A stretch of DNA of 55,249 nt, from assembly GCF_001613225.1 (NCBI RefSeq), contig NZ_BDBY01000144.1:1-55249 (forward strand). Reading direction: 5' to 3'. How positions within the stretch are numbered: position 1 is the first letter of the stretch; each line of letters begins with the position of its first letter. Positions 1-7,427 of this stretch are shown piece after piece. The stretch comes from Nocardia pseudovaccinii NBRC 100343. GTDB lineage: Bacteria; Actinomycetota; Actinomycetes; Mycobacteriales; Mycobacteriaceae. The notes beneath the pieces are model-generated. The model worked only from the letters and a program-made list of their open reading frames with translations. It made no database searches and was not told the origin of the DNA. Position numbers and translations under genes: made by a program.

Positions 1-717
1 ATCGATGTCCAAGAATTGTGTCGTATTTACGGCATACCGGACGATTTGTCCGATGGTCTGAAGGGTCTGGCCCAGCAAGCCGCGGTCAAGAGTTGGTGGC
101 ACGCCTACGGCGATCTCATCCCCGAAAACTTCGACGTCTATGTCGGTTTGGAGGCATCGGCACAAAAACTCACCTCCTACCAATCCGAAATCGTACTGGG
201 CCTACTTCAGATTGCCGACTACGCCAGGGCCCTCAATCGTCTCGGCTACCCGGATGATTCGGATGCGGAGATCGAGCGCCGGGTCCAATTGCGTATGCAG
301 CGACAGGCTTTGATCACCCGTAAGGTCGCACCGGCGACGGTGAACGTGATCCTGCACGAGTCGGTTTTGCATCGGGTGGTCGGTGGCGCCAAAGTGATGG
401 CGGCGCAGCTACGTCATCTTGCCGATATCAGCACCCAACCCAATATCTCCCTGCGTATTCTGCCGTTCGCGGCCGGTGTTCCGCTCGGAGTGTCCACCGG
501 ACCGTTCACAGTTCTCGAATTCGGTATCGATAGCAAAGGCCAGCCGATCGAGCCGCCGGTGGTGTATGCGGAGGGCTTCACGGGGGATCTCTACCTCGAA
601 AGACATGCTGATGTACGGCGGTACGATCGTGCGCACGAGTGCCTCCAGCGCTGCGCGCTGGATATTCAACCCAGTAGACATCTGCTCCGGCAGATAGCGA
701 AGGAGTATGTGGCATGA
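1..717 (+). CDS. XRE-family regulator, C-terminal DUF5753 part (5' truncated by window)
   Basis: The reading frame is open from base 1, so the gene begins outside the window. The visible ~238 residues match the C-terminal ligand-binding-like DUF5753 region of actinobacterial helix-turn-helix regulators: a segment around 'YQSEIVLGLLQIADYARAL', an RxxRQ stretch, 'VILHESVLHRVVG', and the 'ISLRILPF..G' strand. The N-terminal XRE helix-turn-helix expected in this family lies upstream. The stop overlaps the start of the following DUF397 gene (ATGA), so the two are translationally coupled. Such regulator/DUF397 pairs are widespread in actinomycetes (Scr1/Scp1-like) and are thought to act together in developmental regulation. 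The family call is strong; the target is unknown. Confidence 0.85.
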   Translation: MDVQELCRIYGIPDDLSDGLKGLAQQAAVKSWWHAYGDLIPENFDVYVGLEASAQKLTSYQSEIVLGLLQIADYARALNRLGYPDDSDAEIERRVQLRMQRQALITRKVAPATVNVILHESVLHRVVGGAKVMAAQLRHLADISTQPNISLRILPFAAGVPLGVSTGPFTVLEFGIDSKGQPIEPPVVYAEGFTGDLYLERHADVRRYDRAHECLQRCALDIQPSRHLLRQIAKEYVA

Positions 718-911
718 GTATGGATTTGGTTGGCGCGCAATGGTTCAAGAGCACCCGCAGCGGTGCGGGCAAGGACTGCGTCGAGGTCGCTTTTCTCGCG
801 GGCGGCCGGATCGGCGTACGCGACAGCAAAAATTCCGGTGGACCTGCTCTCGTCTTCGGTACGGGCGCATGGCACGCTTTCACCGCAGGTGTTGCGGGCG
901 GCGAGTTCTGA
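714..911 (+). CDS. DUF397 domain protein
   Basis: A 65-aa protein whose ATG overlaps the stop of the XRE/DUF5753 gene by 4 bp. It has the usual DUF397 pattern: 'WFKSTRSG' at residues 10-17, 'CVEVAFL', 'VRDSKN' and a C-terminal 'WHAFTAGV'. DUF397 proteins are almost always encoded next to XRE/DUF5753 regulators and are proposed to bind and modulate them. No catalytic residues are recognisable. Family assignment is secure; molecular role is inferred from neighbours. Confidence 0.85.
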   Translation: MSMDLVGAQWFKSTRSGAGKDCVEVAFLAGGRIGVRDSKNSGGPALVFGTGAWHAFTAGVAGGEF

Positions 912-923
912 GGAGTTGCGGGC

Positions 924-1151
924 GTGAGCATCAATGAGGGCGCGAAAGTAGATTTGACCGGCGCGGTCTGGCGTAAAGCCGGTGAGGGCGCGGGTAAGGA
1001 CAGCGTCGAGGTGGCGCTATTGGATGCCGGGCATGTCGCGTTGCGTGACGGTAAGGACCCGGACGGGCCGGTCCTGGTCTTCACCCCCGGTGAGTGGGCC
1101 GCTTTCACAGCGGGTGTGCACGACGGTGAGTTCGACCGGCCCGAGTCCTAG
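924..1151 (+). CDS. second DUF397 domain protein
   Basis: A 75-aa paralogue of the preceding gene, starting at GTG 12 bp after its stop. It has the same pattern ('VWRKAGEGAGKDSVEVALL', 'LRDGKDPDGPVLVFTPGEWAAF'). Two DUF397 genes behind one regulator suggests tandem duplication, or two partners with different specificity. A stem-loop at 1160-1186 probably ends this operon. Confidence 0.82.
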   Translation: MSINEGAKVDLTGAVWRKAGEGAGKDSVEVALLDAGHVALRDGKDPDGPVLVFTPGEWAAFTAGVHDGEFDRPES

Positions 1152-1159
1152 GGTGAGCG

Positions 1160-1186
1160 ACCCGGCGGTTGTCGTGCCCGCCGGGT
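1160..1186 (+). terminator. stem-loop after DUF397 operon
   Basis: A perfect 9-bp inverted repeat, ACCCGGCGG at 1160-1168 and CCGCCGGGT at 1178-1186 with a 9-nt loop, lies 8 bp after the second DUF397 stop. There is no U-tract, as is common in high-GC actinobacteria. Position suggests a transcription terminator. Confidence 0.55.
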
Positions 1187-1279
1187 TCGGTCACGTGACG
1201 GCAGACCGGGTCCCGCCGTATTGATCAGATCTGCTCGGGAAGATCACGAAATAGCGCAGATTCGACAACGAAACCGCGT

Positions 1280-1510
1280 TTGCCGAGGGTCATTACGGGT
1301 AGCCCAGTTCTTGTGGACCGTGGGCTCAAGAGTTCCCATCCCCGGTACAAGAAACTGCGGCCGGGCGATTGGGTGGAATGGCTGATCGTGGCACTGCTTT
1401 TCGCGGTGTCCGCGGTCGGCGTGTTCGTCCTGACCGGCTCGTTCCTCTCGGCACTTTTCGTCGGAGTGCTCGTGTGGGTCGTCGCCGTCGGGGTTGTCGC
1501 GTTGTTATAA
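1280..1510 (+). CDS. small hypothetical membrane protein
   Basis: A frame of up to 76 aa from TTG 1280. No strong ribosome-binding site is visible, and an internal GTG at 1313 is an alternative start (65 aa). The N-terminal ~30 residues are polar and basic ('SSHPRYKKLRPGDW'). The rest forms two hydrophobic segments ('WLIVALLFAVSAVGVFVL' and a Val/Leu-rich C-terminus) separated by a short loop, so a two-pass inner-membrane protein is likely. I recognise no family. It is followed by a strong bidirectional stem-loop. The membrane-like composition supports coding; the start is uncertain. Confidence 0.5.
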   Translation: MPRVITGSPVLVDRGLKSSHPRYKKLRPGDWVEWLIVALLFAVSAVGVFVLTGSFLSALFVGVLVWVVAVGVVALL

Positions 1511-1520
1511 GGGTGCGCCG

Positions 1521-1549
1521 ACCGGCCGGGTATTCCTACCCCGGCCGGT
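1521..1549. terminator. bidirectional terminator between convergent genes
   Basis: A perfect 10-bp stem, ACCGGCCGGG at 1521-1530 and CCCGGCCGGT at 1540-1549 with a 9-nt loop, lies between the stop of the small membrane protein (+) and the stop of sdhB (-). Placement between convergent genes supports a shared terminator. Confidence 0.65.
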
Positions 1550-1566
1550 GGTCCAGTATCGGTTGA

Positions 1567-2313
1567 TCAGCGCCGGAAAAGCTTGTTGCCCAACCAGACC
1601 AGCGGATCGTACTTCTTGTCCGCCACCCGCTCCTTCATCGGAATCAGGGCATTATCGGTGATCTTGATGTGCTCAGGGCAGACCTCGGTACAGCATTTGG
1701 TGATATTGCAGAGCCCGAGCCCCTGCTCCTCCTGAGCCAGATCGCGACGGTCGGCCACATCGAGCGGATGCATCTCCAATTCGGCGATCCGCATCAGGAA
1801 GCGCGGACCGGCGAACGACTCCTTGTTCTCCTCGTGGTCGCGGACCACGTGACAGGTGTTCTGGCACAGGAAACATTCGATGCACTTGCGGAACTCCTGG
1901 GAGCGCTCCACATCGACCTGCTGCATCCGGTAGTCGCCCGGCTTCAGGTCATCCGGCGGCGTGAAAGACGGTATCTCCCTTGCCTTCTGGTAGTTGAACG
2001 ACACATCGGTCACCAGATCGCGGATCACCGGGAAGGTGCGCATCGGCGTGACAGTGATCAGCTCGTCCGGCTGGAAGGTCGACATCCGGGTCATGCACAG
2101 CAGCCGCGGCCGACCGTTCACCTCGGCCGAACACGAACCGCATTTGCCCGCTTTACAATTCCACCGCACCGCGAGATCCGGGGCCTGGGTGGCCTGCAGC
2201 CGGTGGATGATGTCGAGCACCACCTCGCCCTCGTTCACCAGGACGGTGAAGTCGTGCAGTTCTCCGCCGTCGATATCACCGCGCCACACGCGGAATTTGG
2301 CGTCGTAACCCAT
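1567..2313 (-). CDS. sdhB: succinate dehydrogenase / fumarate reductase iron-sulfur subunit
   Basis: A 248-aa iron-sulfur subunit that passes electrons from the SdhA flavin to the membrane anchor. The N-terminal 2Fe-2S ferredoxin domain carries 'CKAGKCGSC' plus a later Cys ('RPRLLC'). The C-terminal domain has two Cys-rich motifs, 'CIECFLCQNTC' and 'CNITKCCTEVCP', for the 4Fe-4S and 3Fe-4S centres. Length equals that of mycobacterial Rv0247c (Sdh1). It is the last gene of the operon, 2 bp after sdhA. The combination with a 646-aa flavoprotein and a single ~276-aa anchor marks the Sdh1-type enzyme, not the classical four-subunit type. Confidence 0.95.
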   Translation of the reverse strand: MGYDAKFRVWRGDIDGGELHDFTVLVNEGEVVLDIIHRLQATQAPDLAVRWNCKAGKCGSCSAEVNGRPRLLCMTRMSTFQPDELITVTPMRTFPVIRDLVTDVSFNYQKAREIPSFTPPDDLKPGDYRMQQVDVERSQEFRKCIECFLCQNTCHVVRDHEENKESFAGPRFLMRIAELEMHPLDVADRRDLAQEEQGLGLCNITKCCTEVCPEHIKITDNALIPMKERVADKKYDPLVWLGNKLFRR

Positions 2314-2315
2314 TC

Positions 2316-4256
2316 TTACGCCTCGCCTTCCGTGGCCGAAACCGAACCTGCCGGATGGGAGGCGAGATCGGCTGAGTTGTAATACTTTTCGAGCTCACCC
2401 AGATCGAAGAGCGCGAGCAGATCGTCGCGCATCGGGATCTGGTCCTCCGGGGTGACCCGCACGCCGGGCACCGGTCCGTCGGCGTCCGCGGAATCGACCG
2501 CGCACACCAGCAGCTTGTTGCGCCACTCCGGATCCATGGCGGGGAAGTCGTCGCGGGTGTGTCCGCCACGACTCTCGGTGCGCAATAGCGCAGCCTGCGC
2601 GACACATTCGCTGATCAGCAGCATATTGCGCAGGTCGAGGGCGAGATGCCAGCCCGGGTTGAACTGCCGGTGCCCCTCCACGGTCACACTGTTGAAGCGG
2701 GTCCGCAATTCGGCGAGGCGCTCGATCGCCTCCTGCAGCTCGTGTTCCTTGCGGATGATGCCGACCAGATCGTTCATGGCCTGCTGCAGATCGGTGTGCA
2801 GGGTGTACGGGTTCTCCCCGGTCCCTTCGGCGGGTGGATCGAACGGCGCCACAGCGGCTTTCGCGGCCGCATCGATATCGGCATCGGCCACCGCGGGGCG
2901 CTCGGACAGTTGTTCGACATAGGTCGCCGCGCCGAGTCCGGCCCGCCGACCGAATACCAATAGATCGGACAGCGAATTGCCGCCGAGCCGGTTCGAGCCG
3001 TGCATACCGCCGGAACACTCACCCGCGGCGAACAAGCCGGGCACGGTCGCCGCGCCGGTATCCGGATCGACCTCGATTCCGCCCATCACGTAGTGGCACG
3101 TCGGGCCGACCTCCATCGGCTCCTTCGTAATATCCACGTCCGCAAGCTCTTTGAACTGATGGTGCATCGAGGGCAGCCGCCGCCGGATCTCTTCGGCGGG
3201 CAGTCGCGAGGCGATATCCAGGTACACGCCACCGTGTTCGGTGCCGCGTCCCGCCTTCACCTCCGAGTTGATGGCGCGGGCCACTTCGTCGCGGGGCAGC
3301 AGATCCGGCGTGCGGCGCGCGGAGTCGTTATCGCGCAACCACTGATCGGCCTCTTCCTCGGTCTCGGCGTACTGCCCCTTGAAGACCGGCGGAATGTACT
3401 CGAACATGAACCGCTTGCCTTCGGTGTTCTTGAGCACCCCACCGTCACCGCGCACACCCTCGGTGACCAGAATGCCCTTCACACTGGGCGGCCAGACCAT
3501 GCCGGTCGGATGGAACTGCAGGAACTCCATATTGATCAGCGTCGCACCGGCCCGCAGGGCGAGCGCGTGGCCGTCACCGGTGTACTCCCACGAGTTCGAG
3601 GTGACCTTGTAGGACTTGCCGATGCCGCCGGTCGCGACCACCACGGCGGGCGCCTCGAACAGTACGAACCGGCCGGACTCGCGCCAGTACCCGAACGCAC
3701 CGGCGATCCGGTCGCCGTCCTTGAGCAATTCGGTGATGGTGCATTCGGCGAAAACCTTGATGCGCGACTCGTAGTCGCCCGTTTCCGCGAAATCCTCCTG
3801 CTGCAGCGAAACGATCTTCTGCTGCATGGTCCGGATGATCTCGAGTCCGGTGCGGTCGCCGACGTGCGCCAGCCGCGGGTAGGTGTGGCCACCGAAGTTG
3901 CGCTGGCTGATCCGGCCGTCAGCGGTCCGATCGAACAGCGCCCCATAGCTTTCCAGTTCCCACACCCGGTCGGGCGCCTCCTGGGCGTGCAGTTCGGCCA
4001 TGCGCCAGTTGTTGAGGAACTTGCCTCCGCGCATGGTGTCCTTGAAATGGACTTGCCAGTTGTCCTTTTCATTGGCATTACCCATCGAGGCGGCGCATCC
4101 GCCCTCGGCCATCACGGTGTGCGCCTTGCCGAACAACGACTTGCACACCACCGCGACGGAGAGACCGTGTTCGCGTGCTTCGATCACCGCGCGCAGTCCG
4201 GCGCCCCCGGCACCGATGACGACGACGTCGTACTTGTGCCGTTCCACTTCTGGCAT
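2316..4256 (-). CDS. sdhA: succinate dehydrogenase / fumarate reductase flavoprotein subunit
   Basis: A 646-aa FAD subunit oxidising succinate to fumarate at the cytoplasmic face of the membrane. Visible features: an N-terminal dinucleotide-binding loop 'VVIGAGGAGLRA', the region of covalent FAD attachment with His in 'KAHTVMAEGG', the substrate/FAD segment 'FHPTGMVWPP', 'ILVTEGVRGDGG', and the capping/FAD-binding 'GPTCHYVMGGI' and 'GSNRLGGNSLSDLLVFG'. Size and neighbours match Rv0248c of the mycobacterial Sdh1 complex. It lies between the anchor gene and sdhB. Confidence 0.95.
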   Translation of the reverse strand: MPEVERHKYDVVVIGAGGAGLRAVIEAREHGLSVAVVCKSLFGKAHTVMAEGGCAASMGNANEKDNWQVHFKDTMRGGKFLNNWRMAELHAQEAPDRVWELESYGALFDRTADGRISQRNFGGHTYPRLAHVGDRTGLEIIRTMQQKIVSLQQEDFAETGDYESRIKVFAECTITELLKDGDRIAGAFGYWRESGRFVLFEAPAVVVATGGIGKSYKVTSNSWEYTGDGHALALRAGATLINMEFLQFHPTGMVWPPSVKGILVTEGVRGDGGVLKNTEGKRFMFEYIPPVFKGQYAETEEEADQWLRDNDSARRTPDLLPRDEVARAINSEVKAGRGTEHGGVYLDIASRLPAEEIRRRLPSMHHQFKELADVDITKEPMEVGPTCHYVMGGIEVDPDTGAATVPGLFAAGECSGGMHGSNRLGGNSLSDLLVFGRRAGLGAATYVEQLSERPAVADADIDAAAKAAVAPFDPPAEGTGENPYTLHTDLQQAMNDLVGIIRKEHELQEAIERLAELRTRFNSVTVEGHRQFNPGWHLALDLRNMLLISECVAQAALLRTESRGGHTRDDFPAMDPEWRNKLLVCAVDSADADGPVPGVRVTPEDQIPMRDDLLALFDLGELEKYYNSADLASHPAGSVSATEGEA

Positions 4257-4286
4257 GGCCGCGAAACTCCTGGTTTGTGAGGGCGG

Positions 4287-5117
4287 TTAGTTGATGAACC
4301 GCAGATCCGAAATCGTGTCGCTGGCAACCAACATCACGTAGAAGTCGGTCAGCACGAGCGTGCCGAGGGTGGTCCAGGCCAGCGCCATGTGCCGGGTATT
4401 GAGCTTGGACACCTGGGTCCAGAACCAGTACCGCACCGGGTGGGCGGAGAAGTGCTTGAGCTTGCCGCCCATGATGTGCCTGCAGGAATGGCACGACAGC
4501 GTGTAGGCCCACAGCAGCACCACATTGCCGACCAGGACGATATTGCCGAGACCGAAGCCGAAACCGCCGGTCTTGCCGTGGAACGCGGTGATCGCGTCAT
4601 AGGTGTTGATCAGCGAAACCAGCACGGCCACATAGAAGAAGTAGCGGTGCACGTTCTGGATGATCAGCGGCAGTTTGGTCTCGCCGGTGTACTTGGCGTG
4701 CGGTTCGGCTACCGCGCATGCGGGCGGGGAAAACCACACCGCGCGGTAGTAGGCCTTGCGGTAGTAGTAGCAGGTGAGCCGGAACCCGAGCAGGAACGGC
4801 AGCACCAGGAAGCCCAGCGGCAGGATGGCCGGGATGTGGCCGAACCATGCGCCGAAATGGCTGGAGCCCTCGACGCAGTCGCTGCTCACGCACGGTGAGT
4901 AGAACGGGGTCAGGTAGTGGTACTCCGGAACCCAATATGCCGTCCGCACATACGATCTGATCGTCGCGTAGGTGACGAAAGCGGCTAGTCCGACGGCGGT
5001 TACCAGCGGTGGGACCCACCACCGGTCGGTACGCAGGGTGCGCGTGGAGATGGCGGCCCTGGTCTTGCTGAAGACGCCGGTGCCCGTTTCCGGGGCGGCG
5101 GTCGGTGCGGCACTCAC
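4287..5117 (-). CDS. sdhC: succinate dehydrogenase membrane anchor / cytochrome b subunit (Sdh1 type)
   Basis: A multi-pass anchor with about five hydrophobic segments and several His residues suited to haem or quinone sites ('NVHRYFFYVAVL', 'LSCHSCRHIMGG', 'NTRHMALAW'). The frame is open to 5192, but the N-terminus before the GTG at 5117 is polar and not protein-like. A 276-aa product from 5117 is close to the ~273-aa anchor Rv0249c, so that start was chosen; a weak GAGG lies upstream. It is the first gene of the sdh operon and should carry electrons to menaquinone. Confidence 0.85.
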   Translation of the reverse strand: MSAAPTAAPETGTGVFSKTRAAISTRTLRTDRWWVPPLVTAVGLAAFVTYATIRSYVRTAYWVPEYHYLTPFYSPCVSSDCVEGSSHFGAWFGHIPAILPLGFLVLPFLLGFRLTCYYYRKAYYRAVWFSPPACAVAEPHAKYTGETKLPLIIQNVHRYFFYVAVLVSLINTYDAITAFHGKTGGFGFGLGNIVLVGNVVLLWAYTLSCHSCRHIMGGKLKHFSAHPVRYWFWTQVSKLNTRHMALAWTTLGTLVLTDFYVMLVASDTISDLRFIN

Positions 5118-5490
5118 AGGTGGATGCCTCGCTGATCTGCTGTGCGGATGGTCCGCGCGACCTCCGCAATCGAATGTGATGCTGAGCACCATACGACACC
5201 CCCGCTATGGCTCGAGCGGGGTCCCGGCAAAGCCGACCCGCCTGGGGGGCCGTGATTTCTGCCACATTCGATCGAGGTTTGGTCGCCACACCGGGTGGTC
5301 AAGCCAGACCTTTGCGCAGGTCAGGTCGAAACTGCGCGCGACGCAACAACTGATTTCGCAAGAACATGGGTAACTCGTCGGGCACGCCCAAGGGTCACTG
5401 TGTGCTCGACCGTCGCCCCGGTCGCGAACTCCTCACGCACTTACGACCGGCAAAAGGCGCGGGGAGGCGGAGGAGCGTCCGCGAACCGGA
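5118..5490. other. intergenic region upstream of the sdh operon
   Basis: About 370 bp without a convincing gene; small frames here lack protein-like composition. It should hold the sdhCAB promoter on the minus strand. A modest inverted repeat (CGACCG 5407-5412 / CGGTCG 5419-5424) lies downstream of the small minus-strand gene at 5491 and could act as its terminator. No clear -10/-35 pair was recognised. Confidence 0.4.
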
Positions 5491-5778
5491 TTACTTTGTG
5501 CGCGGGCGGGAATGGAAGCCGAGGCCCTCGTCCTGTGCGCCCATCCACGCGGCTTCGTCGGATTTGCTGTCCGGTACGTAGATGGTCTCTTGTGGACGGC
5601 GCGTGATCTCCTGCGGCGGCGACTGCTCGAGTTCGTCGGCATCGATGACGAGCCGCTCGAGGTCGTTTTCCAGTCGTCGCACCGAATTGGCGTCGCCGTA
5701 GTGGGAGCGCAGTGCGCCGATGGATTGCCGGAGCTGGCCGACCGCGTAGCGCAGTTCCGCTATGTCGCTGCGTGTCAT
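5491..5778 (-). CDS. small conserved protein, Rv0250c-like
   Basis: A 95-aa soluble protein. Residues 1-50 are helical and heptad-like ('IAELRYAVGQLRQSIGALR', 'VRRLENDLERLVIDADEL'), suggesting a coiled coil or helical hairpin. The C-terminal half is polar and ends basic. A small protein of similar size (Rv0250c) sits at the same place upstream of the Sdh1 operon in mycobacteria, so a link to that operon is plausible from synteny. No catalytic motif is visible and no function is assigned. An AGGAGG-like sequence precedes the ATG at 5778. Confidence 0.75.
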   Translation of the reverse strand: MTRSDIAELRYAVGQLRQSIGALRSHYGDANSVRRLENDLERLVIDADELEQSPPQEITRRPQETIYVPDSKSDEAAWMGAQDEGLGFHSRPRTK

Positions 5779-6010
5779 CGATACCTCCTGTGTTCCTTGG
5801 CGGACAGACGAACTCGATAGGTGGCGATGGGTTCCACGGTCTGCCTGGGAACGCGCTCTACCGAGTCGTGTGACTCACCACACAACGTGATCTTTAACAC
5901 AGTACGTGAGGAATTCGGTTTTGGCTCGTGGTGCCCACAATTCCGGTGGTTCGCCCGAAGGTTGCCATGGGTTGGCTACCGGCCTGTTGTGTGTTCCGGC
6001 GAACGGTTCG

Positions 6011-7018
6011 TCAGCTGGCGGTGGCGTACTCGGGGCCGTGCCCGGGCATGGCGGTGATGGCCCGGTCGACCAGCGCGACGATGGACAACGCCACCTCCTC
6101 GGCCCGCTCCAGATGCACGCTGTGGCCCGCGCCCTCGAGCCGGACCAACTCCGAGCCCGCCAGTTGCGAGGCGAGTACCACCGAATGTGCGAAGGGCACA
6201 ACGATGTCGGCCGAACCGGCCAGCACCAGCGCCGGAATGCCGCCGAGGTGGTGCAGCGATGCGGTCTCGTCGAAGGTCATCAGCGAGGCCAGGAAGCTCG
6301 ACATGGTGAGCAGCGGGGTGTCGTTCATCATCGCCGCGGCCACCGCGACCATACGCGGATTCGTTCGCTTGGTGCCCATATTCGCCTCGCGCGCGATCGG
6401 CTCGAAGATCCGGCGGGAAAGACGCTTCGAGGCCTGCATGAATCGGGGCGCTCGCAGCACCGCGAGCTGCAACGAGCTCACCGCGCGCCGATTCAGGAAA
6501 CGGCCGAGGCCGACCTCGGTGATGCCATTGGCCGCACCTGCGATGAGGCCGACGCCGACCACCCGGGTGCCGATGGTCGCCGGGAACAGCCGGGCGTAGG
6601 CGAGGGTGACCATCGCGCCCATCGAATGTCCGATGAGGATGATCGGGCCGGTCGGCACGACCGACCGCAGCACGGCGTCGAGGTCGTGGCCGAGTTGCTC
6701 GATGGTGTAGGTCGAGGGATGGGCAACACCGGATTCGCCATGTCCGCGGTGGTCGTAGAAGACCATCCGTACGTCCGAACCGCTGTACTTACCCGCCCCG
6801 CCGGCTTCGCCGGTCGCCATCCCCAATTGCCGCAACAGTTGATCGCGCAGGAATGACCAGGACTCGGCGCGCAGGCAGTGACCGTGCGCGAAGACGACGG
6901 TCAGTTGCGCACCGTCGGCGCCGAAGGTGCGGACCGCGATCGGGGTGCCGTCGTCGGCCGATACCGTCATCCGGTGGCCGTCGTAGTCGGCGGCTCGGCG
7001 GGCAGTCGTCGTGGACAT
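6011..7018 (-). CDS. alpha/beta-fold hydrolase
   Basis: A 335-aa hydrolase. Visible features: an oxyanion-side 'VVFAHGHCL', 'YDHRGHGES', nucleophile elbow 'GHSMGA' (Ser), acid loop 'AGSADIVVP' and catalytic His in 'GAGHSVHLE'. The ~100-residue stretch after the elbow, with 'RRIFEPIAREANMG', would form the cap. No signal peptide, so it is probably cytoplasmic. GGAGA lies 6 nt before the ATG at 7018. Substrate is not predictable; esterase, lipase or epoxide-hydrolase-like activities are all possible. Confidence 0.88.
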   Translation of the reverse strand: MSTTTARRAADYDGHRMTVSADDGTPIAVRTFGADGAQLTVVFAHGHCLRAESWSFLRDQLLRQLGMATGEAGGAGKYSGSDVRMVFYDHRGHGESGVAHPSTYTIEQLGHDLDAVLRSVVPTGPIILIGHSMGAMVTLAYARLFPATIGTRVVGVGLIAGAANGITEVGLGRFLNRRAVSSLQLAVLRAPRFMQASKRLSRRIFEPIAREANMGTKRTNPRMVAVAAAMMNDTPLLTMSSFLASLMTFDETASLHHLGGIPALVLAGSADIVVPFAHSVVLASQLAGSELVRLEGAGHSVHLERAEEVALSIVALVDRAITAMPGHGPEYATAS

Positions 7019-7377
7019 GACGATTCTCCTGTGTCTGGTAGGACACCCGGTTCGGAGCGTTCTTGCCCGGTTGTCGGGCGGAATTCCCGCCCTGTTAGCG
7101 CGCCATACCGTCCGTTATGTACGCGTTGTCCAACTGACGCCGCTGATCGACCTGGCCAGGGCGCACGAGCCCGTGGATCGGTAAATCTATGAATGGATAG
7201 GTCAGGCGCTAGATTCCGGTAGACGTCCATGATCGACCCGCGGCATTGCCGTCTATCGGGTAATCGATCGGATCTCCTAGAGTCCGCTAGAAATTGTTAT
7301 GGGACCGTAACCATACGTCGAGTATCGGAATTATGTCTATATCTAGAAATTTTGCGAGATATATGAATACTCATCAC
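7019..7377. other. intergenic region, no gene recognised
   Basis: About 360 bp between the hydrolase start and the acyl-CoA dehydrogenase terminator. The part from ~7260 to 7377 is clearly more AT-rich than its surroundings, with runs such as TATATCTAGAAATTT. It may contain the hydrolase promoter (minus strand). Frames here do not look coding. Confidence 0.4.
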
Positions 7378-7417
7378 GCGACGAGCCGTCACCCATGCCT
7401 GAGTGACGGCTCGTCGC
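7378..7417 (-). terminator. strong stem-loop terminator of the acyl-CoA dehydrogenase gene
   Basis: A perfect 15-bp inverted repeat (GCGACGAGCCGTCAC at 7378-7392, complement at 7403-7417) with a 10-nt loop, 10 bp beyond the acyl-CoA dehydrogenase stop. Read on the minus strand the stem is followed by AT-rich sequence. This is the strongest terminator-like hairpin in the first 10 kb. Confidence 0.75.
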
Positions 7418-7427
7418 GGTTGCGCGC

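Noticed and set aside
3000..4280. 426-codon plus-strand frame over sdhA
   Set aside because: Antisense to a clear sdhA with all family motifs; a GC-driven shadow frame.
6967..7230. 87-codon minus-strand frame upstream of the alpha/beta hydrolase
   Set aside because: Overlaps the hydrolase start and has Arg/Pro-rich, non-protein-like composition with no ribosome site; treated as intergenic.
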